Source: Pedobacter sp. ASV19 (GTDB lineage Bacteria; Bacteroidota; Bacteroidia; Sphingobacteriales; Sphingobacteriaceae). Taken from it: a DNA stretch of 38,568 nt. This document shows positions 8,976 through 16,362 of this stretch, in pieces. The notes under the pieces are model-generated. The model made no database searches, was not told where the DNA came from, and saw only the letters and a list, made by a program, of their open reading frames with translations. Each line of letters opens with the position of its first letter. The stretch's first letter is position 1. The stretch covers positions 1 through 38,568 of the forward strand of contig NZ_JAELTV010000019.1 of the NCBI RefSeq assembly GCF_016429005.1, read 5' to 3'. Made by a program: the position numbers and the translations under genes.

Positions 8976-10376
8976 ATGTTAAACAATAATAAATTCTTTC
9001 TTTACGCCACACTTTTGATTGGCTTTGTGGTGTCTTCCTGCAGTAAGGAGCTGGATATTCAGCCCACGGATACCATTGATGATGCCAAAGCCTATCAGAC
9101 TGTAGCCGATTTGAACAGTGGCTTGCTGGGTGCTTATGCTTCACTTAATGGCACCACCATAACCAATGTATCCCTGACTTCTGATGAATGTACCCTGCCT
9201 GGAGAAAACAGTACAGGACGTGGTGTGGCCACTTACCGCTGGCAGTACGATGGCAGCAGTGGAACGATCACAGCAGGATGGGCATATGGTTATATCACCA
9301 TAGACCGGGTTAACCGCGTTTTGAACTACGTGGATAAAGTGAGTTCCAAGCCTGCAGATGCAGGAATTAAAAACCAGTATAAAGGAGAACTACTGGCTTT
9401 ACGGGCCTATAGTCATTTTGAGCTGCTTAGGAATTTTGCCTCTAAATACGAGGCTACGGCAATGGGCGTTCCCTATATGGAAACCTCTGTGGTTTCTAAG
9501 CCTTCCAGATTGAGTTTTGGAGAGACGGTGGCCAAGATTAAGGCGGATCTGATTGCCGCTAAATCACTGATTCCTGCTTCGTTTACAGACCATACAAGAA
9601 TCACCTTGCAAGCTGTTTCGGCGATTCAGGCACGAGTAGCCTTATATGAGAAAAACTGGGACGATGCCGTAAAATACAGCACGGAAGTCATTAATTCGAC
9701 TCCGCTTGCCAGCAGCAGTACGTTTACAGGTATCTGGACGGATGCGAACAATGACGAGGTGATCTGGAAACTTAAAAGGGTAGAAAGCGATTCGGAACGT
9801 CTGGGTGATTTTTACTATGACATCAAAAACATTGTATTGTATGCGCCTGCTTTTGAACTGATCAATACCTATGACAAAACTAATGATGTACGTTACCGGG
9901 CTTACATCAAATTTGACAATACCCGTGGGGTTGGTAAATCTAATTACATGGTCAATAAATATCTTTCAGGCAGTTCCGGTCTGCCAAACCTAACAGATAT
10001 TAAATTGTACAGAACAGGGGAGATGTACCTGATCCGGGCGGAAGCTTATGCACAGAAAAATAGCCTTGATCTTGGGGCTACAGATTTAAATGCTTTGCGT
10101 TCGGCTCGTATAGATGGGTATGCCTCCGTTAATTTTTCGGATAAAGCAACGTTGCTCAATGCTGTTCTGCTGGAAAGATATAAAGAACTCCCTTTTGAAG
10201 GACACCGGTTCTTTGATTTAAGACGTAATAACTTGCCGGTGACCAGAGAACCTGCCGATGCGGCCAATGCGCTTGGTGCGGTTACTTTATCGCCAGGAAC
10301 AAAAGAATATGTTTATCCAATCCCTAATGCGGAAATCAGGGCCAATTCCAATATGATCCAGAACCCATTGTATTAA
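8976..10376 (+). CDS. susD: SusD/RagB-family nutrient-binding surface lipoprotein
   Basis: A 466-residue surface lipoprotein that caps the SusC barrel and binds the incoming oligomer. The start at 8976 is preferred over an upstream in-frame ATG overlapping susC, because it lies 10 bp after the susC stop and gives a standard lipoprotein signal: MLNNNKFFLYATLLIGFVVSS with lipobox Cys at residue 22, followed by SKELD, resembling the acidic surface-export signal of Bacteroidota. TPR-rich helices follow (LRAYSHFELLRNFA, AIQARVALYEKNWDDAVKYS). The C-terminal RagB/SusD core has the typical end YLIRAEAYAQ ... LLERYKELPFEGHRFFDLRR ... YPIPNAEIRAN. The enzymes that follow suggest the ligand is a polypeptide rather than a glycan, but this is inferred only from the neighbours. 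Confidence 0.95.
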   Translation: MLNNNKFFLYATLLIGFVVSSCSKELDIQPTDTIDDAKAYQTVADLNSGLLGAYASLNGTTITNVSLTSDECTLPGENSTGRGVATYRWQYDGSSGTITAGWAYGYITIDRVNRVLNYVDKVSSKPADAGIKNQYKGELLALRAYSHFELLRNFASKYEATAMGVPYMETSVVSKPSRLSFGETVAKIKADLIAAKSLIPASFTDHTRITLQAVSAIQARVALYEKNWDDAVKYSTEVINSTPLASSSTFTGIWTDANNDEVIWKLKRVESDSERLGDFYYDIKNIVLYAPAFELINTYDKTNDVRYRAYIKFDNTRGVGKSNYMVNKYLSGSSGLPNLTDIKLYRTGEMYLIRAEAYAQKNSLDLGATDLNALRSARIDGYASVNFSDKATLLNAVLLERYKELPFEGHRFFDLRRNNLPVTREPADAANALGAVTLSPGTKEYVYPIPNAEIRANSNMIQNPLY

Positions 10377-10386
10377 ACTAAAGACT

Positions 10387-11412
10387 ATGAAATTGAAATT
10401 CGGTTATTGTTTTGCAGTACTCCTTTTATGTGCGGGCCTGCGTACTTATGCGCAGCAAAAATATGTGATGGTGATCCATGGTGGCGCCGGCACAATTCTT
10501 AAAAAGAACATGACACCTGAAAAAGAAGCCGCTTATACGGCTGCTTTGACCCTGGCGCTTCAAAAAGGCTATGAACAGATCAAAGCTGGCAGGACCAGCT
10601 TAGATGCAGTAGAAGCTGCGATTCATGTCTTAGAAGATTCTCCTTTGTTTAATGCAGGCAAAGGTGCTGTTTTTACACATGATGGCAGAAACGAAATGGA
10701 TGCAGCGATCATGGATGGCAAGACCCTGATGGCTGGTGCGGTTGCAGGAGTTACTGTGATCCGGAATCCAATTAGCGCAGCAAGGGCAGTGATGGAAAAA
10801 TCTGAACATGTGATGATGGTTGGCCCGGGGGCGGAAGCCTTTGCGAAACAGGCCGGATTGACGATTGTTGATCCTAAATATTTCTTTACTGAAGAGCGCT
10901 GGAAAGGATTGCAGGAAGCTATTAAAGAAGATTCTTTAAAAGCGGTGCTTGATCATGGAAGCAAAAAATCTATGAAACTGGGAACCATCAACAGAGATTA
11001 TAAATTCGGAACGGTAGGGGCTGTGGCGTTAGATCATATGGGGAATCTTGCAGCAGGTACCTCTACAGGAGGAATGACGAATAAAAAGTATGGCCGGGTT
11101 GGAGATTCGCCCATTATTGGCGCCGGTACTTATGCCAATAACGAAACCGCAGGAATTTCCTGTACAGGCTGGGGAGAATTCTATATCCGCAACGTCGTTG
11201 CTCATGACATCTCCGCGATGATGGAGTATAAGAAAATGTCTGTATCAGACGCATCAAAAGCTGTGCTGGATAAAGTTGGGAAAATGGGAGGTGATGGTGG
11301 ACTAATTGCTATGGACAGAAAGGGAAATGTAGCTATGCCGTTCAATACCGAAGGAATGTACAGGGGAACAGTTACTGCAGAGGGTAAAATAGAAATCCAA
11401 ATCTATAAATAA
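10387..11412 (+). CDS. iaaA: Exported isoaspartyl peptidase / plant-type L-asparaginase (Ntn hydrolase)
   Basis: A 341-residue plant-type asparaginase family enzyme that autocleaves to expose a catalytic threonine and hydrolyses beta-aspartyl (isoaspartyl) peptides. The signal peptide is MKLKFGYCFAVLLLCAGLRT with a cleavage site near YA-QQ, so it acts in the periplasm or beyond. HGGAG at 31-35, GKGAVFTHDGRNEMDAAIMDG at about 91-111, and the autoprocessing site FGTVGAVALD with the new N-terminal Thr at 209 are all present. GNLAAGTSTGGMTNKKYGRVGDSPIIGAGTYA supplies the substrate-binding loop. It starts 10 bp after susD and ends 8 bp before the cyanophycinase gene. In the proposed pathway it splits beta-Asp-Arg dipeptides into aspartate and arginine. 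General isoaspartyl-peptide or asparagine hydrolysis is the alternative. Confidence 0.93.
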   Translation: MKLKFGYCFAVLLLCAGLRTYAQQKYVMVIHGGAGTILKKNMTPEKEAAYTAALTLALQKGYEQIKAGRTSLDAVEAAIHVLEDSPLFNAGKGAVFTHDGRNEMDAAIMDGKTLMAGAVAGVTVIRNPISAARAVMEKSEHVMMVGPGAEAFAKQAGLTIVDPKYFFTEERWKGLQEAIKEDSLKAVLDHGSKKSMKLGTINRDYKFGTVGAVALDHMGNLAAGTSTGGMTNKKYGRVGDSPIIGAGTYANNETAGISCTGWGEFYIRNVVAHDISAMMEYKKMSVSDASKAVLDKVGKMGGDGGLIAMDRKGNVAMPFNTEGMYRGTVTAEGKIEIQIYK

Positions 11413-11420
11413 ACAGACAG

Positions 11421-12281
11421 ATGAGTTATAGAATTTTCAGGCCGTTTATCCTGGCCGTACTATTGTTATTTGTTGGCGCAAAAGGCTGGGCTCAGTCTGG
11501 CGCTGCAGCTAAAGGCAATCTTTTTATTATAGGTGGTGGCCTTCGTTCGGCAGAACTGGTTCAAACGCTGACTAAAACAGCTGGGTTAAAAGCGAAGGAT
11601 TATATCATCGTGCTCCCTATGTCGAGCGGGGAGCCGGAAGCTTCTTTTAAATCTATTTCCAAACAGCTGTCGGCAGCCTCCGTTAATGCTATAGGTTGCC
11701 TGAATTTTGATGCCTCTACGGTTAATAATAAGCAGTGGCTGGATTCCTTAAAAGGAGCAAAGCTGGTTTTTATTACAGGAGGTGATCAGAACCGTTTTAT
11801 GAAGGTCGTTCTGCATACTCCGGTGTATAAAGCCATTCATCAGGCTTACCAGAACGGAGCTACCATTGCCGGTACGAGTGCCGGAGCTGCCGTTATGAGC
11901 AAGTATATGATTACCGGTGAGCAATTGCTGGGCGATACCACCTATCACGCGACCTTTGATAAGTTATGGGGTGGAAATGTAGAATTTGAAGAAGGGATGG
12001 GCCTGGTTGAAACAGTGATCATTGACCAGCACTTTATGAAACGGAGCCGCTACAACAGGTTGTTGTCTGCCTTGAACGCGCATCCTGATTTTGATTGCAT
12101 TGGAATAGATGAAGATACCGCAATCATCATTCATGGGAAAACGGTTAAAGTTGCCGGAACGAGTCAGGTCTTAAGGATAGCAGATCCGGTTAACTTAAAG
12201 ATAGACAAAAATCACCTGATTAAAATGGATGGTCTCAAATTTTCCATTTATACTCCGGGAGATCAGTTTAAACTCAAATAA
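11421..12281 (+). CDS. cphB: Exported cyanophycinase (peptidase family S51)
   Basis: A 286-residue serine peptidase of family S51 that degrades cyanophycin (multi-L-arginyl-poly-L-aspartate) to beta-Asp-Arg dipeptides. It has a type I signal peptide (cleavage near GWA-QS, about residue 25) and no lipobox. Motifs: FITGGDQNRF with Gln123; nucleophile elbow AGTSAGAAVMS with Ser153; DQHFMKRSRYNR at 202-213, which keeps the Asp-Gln-His plus three Arg spacing known from characterised cyanophycinase; and DEDTAIII. The three arginines line the pocket for the branched beta-Asp-Arg main chain in the cyanobacterial enzyme and separate cyanophycinase from the related alpha-aspartyl dipeptidase PepE. A cyanophycin synthetase is not present in the window, so use of external polymer is more likely than turnover of an internal store. 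Last gene of the operon. Confidence 0.92.
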   Translation: MSYRIFRPFILAVLLLFVGAKGWAQSGAAAKGNLFIIGGGLRSAELVQTLTKTAGLKAKDYIIVLPMSSGEPEASFKSISKQLSAASVNAIGCLNFDASTVNNKQWLDSLKGAKLVFITGGDQNRFMKVVLHTPVYKAIHQAYQNGATIAGTSAGAAVMSKYMITGEQLLGDTTYHATFDKLWGGNVEFEEGMGLVETVIIDQHFMKRSRYNRLLSALNAHPDFDCIGIDEDTAIIIHGKTVKVAGTSQVLRIADPVNLKIDKNHLIKMDGLKFSIYTPGDQFKLK

Positions 12282-12290
12282 AATTAAGAC

Positions 12291-12337
12291 AGCTGGTTAC
12301 AACAAGTGTGCAAACAACGTGTTGTGCCAGCTTTTTT
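12291..12337 (+). terminator. Rho-independent terminator of the SusCD-peptidase operon
   Basis: AGCTGG (12291-12296) plus ACAACA (12299-12304) pair with TGTTGT (12320-12325) plus CCAGCT (12327-12332), with a small internal loop. A run of T follows on the plus strand. It begins 10 bp after the cyanophycinase stop and lies mostly inside the 3' end of the convergent gene, so it also shapes the last codons of that gene. Confidence 0.7.
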
Positions 12338-12776
12338 CAAAAGGAATCTCCCATTTGGTTTCAAATTCTTCCAGGGTTTGAACCAGGTTATTGAAAACAA
12401 TGGTTTTAGGCCCGATCTTTTTGATGTTAACCAAGGTTTCGAAGTCTTCTTTATTGTTGACAGCTACTTTTCCATCAATTTTGAAAGCCATATTGAACCG
12501 GTTGAACAGATCAACTTTATAGGTTTGCTCGATGTCTTTCAATACGCGTACGGAAGCATCTATTGAGCATCCGGTAACCCCTGCTGCAGCTTCATCTACA
12601 GTAATGACGATAAAAAAGTTATAAATGACCTCCGCTTTCGCTTTTAGCTGATGGCCATGTGCCTTCCATTGCTCAGTAAAGGCATTCAGTTGTTGTTGAA
12701 TTGCAGCAGCCTCTGTGTTGCTGAATTCACGGTCGCTTTGGTAAACCCAAACTTTAGATTGTGGAGAAAAACTCAT
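12297..12776 (-). CDS. Conserved Bacteroidota protein of unknown function
   Basis: A 159-residue soluble protein starting MSFSPQSKVWVYQSDREFSN, with no signal peptide or membrane helix. The central part FFIVITVDEAAAGVTGCSID and the C-terminal EIPFEKSWHNTLFAHLL look conserved in type. From memory, relatives of this family in Bacteroidota are often labelled ABC transporter ATPase, but I see no Walker A, signature or Walker B motif, so that name should not be used. Relatives also tend to lie near paired Fe-S proteins, and such a pair lies about 1.3 kb further on here. A TAnnTTTG box ends only 5 bp upstream of the ATG, so the transcript may be leaderless. The function is unknown. Confidence 0.8.
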   Translation of the reverse strand: MSFSPQSKVWVYQSDREFSNTEAAAIQQQLNAFTEQWKAHGHQLKAKAEVIYNFFIVITVDEAAAGVTGCSIDASVRVLKDIEQTYKVDLFNRFNMAFKIDGKVAVNNKEDFETLVNIKKIGPKTIVFNNLVQTLEEFETKWEIPFEKSWHNTLFAHLL

Positions 12777-12780
12777 ACTA

Positions 12781-12788
12781 CAAATTTA
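12781..12788 (-). promoter_or_regulatory. -7 box directly ahead of the gene at 12297-12776
   Basis: The minus-strand sequence is TAAATTTG, an exact TAnnTTTG match. With the usual 5-8 bp to the start site, transcription would begin at or just inside the ATG at 12776, implying a leaderless mRNA or a slightly later start codon. Confidence 0.35.
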
Positions 12789-12815
12789 ACATTTTATTTA
12801 AATTAGGATAAGTAA

Positions 12816-13304
12816 ATGCCTGACACAATGAAAAAGTTTACAATAAACTTAAAATCAGTGGTATTAGCTTGTTCAGGGCTGGTTTTTTGTGCCTTTTGCG
12901 CATCAAACCTGATCGACGAAGAGGCGCTCTATGTTCAGAAGAAATTAACAGATCATTATGACATCAGCCATCAGGGTACAGATGTTAAGCAATATGAGCT
13001 CTATGTTACCAACAATGGATTTTGCCGGTATAAGCGACATTTCAGCAATGGAAAGATAGAATATTTTTCTTTCAACTTCAGTAAATTTAAAGATCTGGAT
13101 TATTACGGGACTGTAAAAAACGGGCGTTTATTTATGCGGACCATTGGTGAAGACGTTATTGTACAAACTTATAATGACAAAAAAGGAGATATCGACAGTA
13201 TGGCTTCCTTTCTCTCTATCCCGCTGAGGGATATGGAACCTGAAGATCTTGCAGAAGTGTCGGCACGCTTTCACCAGATGAATCTCCAGCTGGCTGCCCG
13301 ATAG
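12816..13304 (+). CDS. Exported hypothetical protein
   Basis: A 162-residue protein with an N-terminal export signal: basic MKKFTINLK, then a hydrophobic stretch VVLACSGLVFCAFCA. The start could be the ATG at 12816 (MPDTMKKF) or the ATG at 12828 (MKKF); the second gives a more typical signal peptide. A cysteine in the segment CAFCASN could in principle be a lipobox, but the spacing is poor. The rest is a small charged domain (YELYVTNNGFCRYKRHFSNG, YFSFNFSKFKDLDYYG) without a recognisable motif. Its last 89 bp overlap the 3' end of the convergent MBL-fold gene. I do not recognise the family. Confidence 0.65.
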   Translation: MPDTMKKFTINLKSVVLACSGLVFCAFCASNLIDEEALYVQKKLTDHYDISHQGTDVKQYELYVTNNGFCRYKRHFSNGKIEYFSFNFSKFKDLDYYGTVKNGRLFMRTIGEDVIVQTYNDKKGDIDSMASFLSIPLRDMEPEDLAEVSARFHQMNLQLAAR

Positions 13305-14067
13305 TAAAAACGGGGCTCTCTTCATATCTGGATGCCACTATAACCTGTGTGCCCCTTGCATGAGTGTTGAAGAGTTCCTGAACCAGTTCCGGGGCATTAT
13401 TATCCCGGGAAAGGTGCGCCAGTAATAAATGAGTCATTTGTGCGGGCTTATGTTCCAGGAAAAGTGCCAGTGCCTGTTTATTGGATAAGTGGCCCTGTCC
13501 GCCACTGATGCGTCTTTTTAAATAGTAGGGATAGCTTCCCTGGTGGAGCATATCTTCGTCGTAATTGGCCTCCAGAAAGGCTGCATGACATTGTTTAAAG
13601 TGGTGTATCAGCTGTTCACATACAATGCCGAGATCGGTGAATACCCCAACTCTGGTTTCACCGCAAGTCACCATAAAACTATGTGGTTCTGCCGCATCGT
13701 GAATTTTTGGAAAAGAACTGATGCTCAGGTTGCCAATCTGGATAATTTGTTCGCCACTGAGCGGCCTGATCAGGTCATCTTTTAGTTTTACTTTACAATT
13801 TAATAAGGTTCCTGCAGTAATATAAACCGGAAGCTGGTATTTCTTCGCCAGCACCGTAAGCCCTCTGATGTGATCGGAGTGTTCATGGGAGATGAAAATG
13901 GCCTTAATGCTATGCATGGATAATCCTAACCGGGCCATCCGGATCTCTGTTTCCTTGCATGAAATACCGGCATCGATTAAAACGGCCTCTTCATGGTTTC
14001 CCACATAGTAGCAGTTTCCATTGCTTCCGGAATTCAGCGAAGTAATAAAGAGTGTATTACAATCCAT
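13216..14067 (-). CDS. MBL-fold metallo-hydrolase (YycJ/WalJ-like)
   Basis: A 283-residue metallo-beta-lactamase-fold protein. The N-terminus SLNSGSNGNCYYVG and the metal motif HEHSDH at 61-66, with further ligands in IHDAAEPHSF, TDLG and LLLAHLSRDNNAPE, fit the YycJ/WalJ branch. That branch is proposed to be a nuclease-like or cell-wall-linked hydrolase; its substrate is not settled. The predicted core ends near VASRYEESPVFTIG. The last 20 or so residues are encoded by the antisense of the neighbouring exported protein gene and look like read-through past an ancestral stop. The start overlaps the 3' end of the upstream Fe-S gene by 11 bp, so the three leftward genes probably form one operon. 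Confidence 0.88.
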   Translation of the reverse strand: MDCNTLFITSLNSGSNGNCYYVGNHEEAVLIDAGISCKETEIRMARLGLSMHSIKAIFISHEHSDHIRGLTVLAKKYQLPVYITAGTLLNCKVKLKDDLIRPLSGEQIIQIGNLSISSFPKIHDAAEPHSFMVTCGETRVGVFTDLGIVCEQLIHHFKQCHAAFLEANYDEDMLHQGSYPYYLKRRISGGQGHLSNKQALALFLEHKPAQMTHLLLAHLSRDNNAPELVQELFNTHARGTQVIVASRYEESPVFTIGQPAGDSSGESVPTLLQDLQVPYPSAG

Positions 14068-14857
14068 TTGCCCTGGCTGTTATTTCTGCAATGTCCAGAA
14101 CCTTTACATGTTCTGACTGGTCTTTCAATTTTACCCCATCACTCAGCATCGTCATACAGAAAGGGCAGGATGCAGCGACGATTTGTGGATTGGTCTCCAA
14201 TGCTTCCTCAATGCGTTCGATATTGATGTCTTTATTACCTTTTTCGGGTTCCTTAAACATCTGGGCGCCACCTGCACCGCAACAAAGGCCGTTAGATTTA
14301 CAGCGTTTCATTTCGACGAGTTGTGCATCCAAAACCTCCAGGGCTTTACGTGGTGCTTCATATACATCATTTCCGCGGCCCAGGTAACAAGGGTCATGAT
14401 AAGTGATTTTCTTGCCTTTGAAACTTTCACCACCTTCGGCTTTTAGTTTTCCTTCGTCAATCAATTGCTGGATCAGCTGGGTATGATGAATAACTTCATA
14501 ATTGCCACCGAGTCCGGGATACTCATTCTTTATGGTGTTAAAGCAATGCGGGCAGCCGGTTACAATTTTTTTGATGTTGTAGCCATTCAATACCTCAATA
14601 TTGGTCATCGCCTGCATCTGGAACAGGAATTCATTACCTGCGCGTTTTGCGGGGTCTCCAGTGCAGCTTTCTTCCGTTCCTAATACGGCATATTTTAAAC
14701 CAACATGATGCAGGATTTTGCAGATGTCGCGGGTAGTTTTCTGTGCGCGTTCATCATAACTGCCGGCACAGCCTACCCAAAATAAAATCTCTGGTTCTTC
14801 GCCTCTGGCTATCAGTTCTGCCATTGTTGGCACTTCAAAATTTAATTGCTCGCTCAT
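14057..14857 (-). CDS. Cysteine-rich (CCG) Fe-S protein, HdrD/LutA/GlpC-like
   Basis: A 266-residue soluble protein with two CCG-type cysteine-rich domains, the module that binds an unusual Fe-S cluster in heterodisulfide reductase D, LutA and GlpC. Visible ligands are VGCAGSYDERA, then CPHCFNTIKNEYP for the first domain, and HDPCYLGRGNDVYEAPRK, CCGAGG and ASCPFCMTML for the second. It lies 12 bp after the membrane ferredoxin gene and is surely its partner: the membrane subunit would pass quinone-pool electrons to or from this subunit. The substrate is unknown; the pair is common in Bacteroidota without a biochemically proven role. Confidence 0.88.
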   Translation of the reverse strand: MSEQLNFEVPTMAELIARGEEPEILFWVGCAGSYDERAQKTTRDICKILHHVGLKYAVLGTEESCTGDPAKRAGNEFLFQMQAMTNIEVLNGYNIKKIVTGCPHCFNTIKNEYPGLGGNYEVIHHTQLIQQLIDEGKLKAEGGESFKGKKITYHDPCYLGRGNDVYEAPRKALEVLDAQLVEMKRCKSNGLCCGAGGAQMFKEPEKGNKDINIERIEEALETNPQIVAASCPFCMTMLSDGVKLKDQSEHVKVLDIAEITARANGL

Positions 14858-14869
14858 CTTCAGCTCTTT

Positions 14870-16165
14870 TTAGTTTTCTTTAGCCCAGTTTAAACGGTCT
14901 GCAGGAGAATATTTCCAGGGCGCACCGTTATTTTCAATATTACCCATCATCGCATTTAAGCTTGCAGGAGACTGTGATTCTTCCATGACCGCATATCTTC
15001 TCAGTTCGGTAATAATGGCCAGTGGATCGATATTGATCGGGCAGGCATTGGTACAGGCATTACAACTGGTACAGGCCCAGATTTCTTCCCGGCTAATATA
15101 AGTATCTATTAAAGATTTACCATCATCAAATCCATTTCCAGACTTATCTATGTTTTTTCCAACTTCAGTTAACCTGTCGCGGGTATCCATCATGATCTTT
15201 CTTGGTGAAAGTAATTTGCCGGTCATGTTGGCCGGGCAGACCGAAGTACAGCGGCCACATTCAGTGCAGGTATACGCATTCATCAGATTAACCCAGCTCA
15301 AATCATTCACATCCTTAGCTCCAAAACGGCCAGGTTCTGCGGGCTCTGGTGTAAAAGAAGGATCCAGCATGGCTTTCACTTCATTGGTTACACTTTGCAT
15401 ATTGCTGAATTCACCTTTTGGTTCCAGATTAGAGAAATAGGTATTTGGAAAGGCAAAAAGAATATGGAAATGTTTTGAATAGGGTAAATAATTCAGGAAA
15501 GCCAGAATACCAATAATATGGAACCACCAGCAGCCACGTTCAATAGCCACAAGGGAAGAAGCGCTGTCTGGTAATAAATTTTGAAGGAACTGGCTCACAG
15601 GAAAAGCGCCTGCGGTCACATAATGTCCATAGCCTAATGCCTGTAATTTCACATCGGCAGCATTCATCGTCAAAAATGCAGTCATCAACAGAATTTCTGT
15701 GATCAGAATATAATTGGCATCTGATTTTGGCCAGCTGGTCATCTCTACACCACTGAATCTTTTTAGTTTGAGTACATTTCTGCGGATTAAGAACAATGCA
15801 CAGGATACCCAAACGCCTAAAGCGAGAAACTCAAATGCACCAATAAGGACATTGTACAGGCCACCAAGGCCATGAAAGATCCTATGGGTACCGGCTACTC
15901 CGTCGATCATGATTTCCAGTACTTCTATATTCACAATAACAAAGCCTGCATACACCAATAAGTGAAGAAAAGCAGGAATAGGGCGGAAAAACATCTTCGT
16001 CTGACCAAAGGCCACCTTCAGCATGGTCATCAGTCTTTTTTGCGGTTGATCTGTACGGTCCGCTGGCTTACCGAGGCGAATGTTGCGGATCACTTTTTTT
16101 GCATTATAGCTGAATAAGGCTACAGCAGCAATAAAGAGGGCTATAAACAGGATTTGTGCTATCAT
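14870..16165 (-). CDS. Membrane 4Fe-4S dicluster electron-transfer protein (HdrE/HdrD N-terminal-like)
   Basis: A 431-residue protein fusing an N-terminal membrane part of about five helices (residues 3-20, 64-85, 105-127, 152-170, 212-228; resembles the NarI/HdrE cytochrome b-like fold) to a C-terminal ferredoxin domain. Two classic clusters are seen: CTECGRCTSVCP with Cys300, 303, 306, 310 and CTSCNACTNACP with Cys365, 368, 371, 375. His residues in the helices (H68, H98, H215) could ligate haem, as in relatives, but I cannot prove this. Together with the CCG protein it forms a membrane-bound redox complex. It is the first gene of the leftward operon. Confidence 0.88.
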   Translation of the reverse strand: MIAQILFIALFIAAVALFSYNAKKVIRNIRLGKPADRTDQPQKRLMTMLKVAFGQTKMFFRPIPAFLHLLVYAGFVIVNIEVLEIMIDGVAGTHRIFHGLGGLYNVLIGAFEFLALGVWVSCALFLIRRNVLKLKRFSGVEMTSWPKSDANYILITEILLMTAFLTMNAADVKLQALGYGHYVTAGAFPVSQFLQNLLPDSASSLVAIERGCWWFHIIGILAFLNYLPYSKHFHILFAFPNTYFSNLEPKGEFSNMQSVTNEVKAMLDPSFTPEPAEPGRFGAKDVNDLSWVNLMNAYTCTECGRCTSVCPANMTGKLLSPRKIMMDTRDRLTEVGKNIDKSGNGFDDGKSLIDTYISREEIWACTSCNACTNACPINIDPLAIITELRRYAVMEESQSPASLNAMMGNIENNGAPWKYSPADRLNWAKEN

Positions 16166-16362
16166 TCTTCAAAATCTTTGGTCACGCTAAGTTAAGCTAA
16201 TTCACGTAAAACAAGATTATTATGCATGCATAAAATGTGAAATTTAGAAGAGTTTTAAATAAAATTCGGCGTATAGTTATTGTTGCCCAATTAAATAGTT
16301 AAAATCAGGAGGTTTAAAAATTTCTAAAATTTACGATGAACCGATGTATAAAATCATTGGAT

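Noticed and set aside
11421-12281. Alpha-aspartyl dipeptidase (PepE) instead of cyanophycinase
   Set aside because: PepE lacks the DQHF-x2-R-x-R-x2-R block and is a shorter cytoplasmic protein; this sequence has the block, the larger size and a signal peptide.
12297-12776. ABC transporter ATPase label for the 159-residue protein
   Set aside because: No Walker A, ABC signature or Walker B motif is present and the protein is too short for an ATPase domain.
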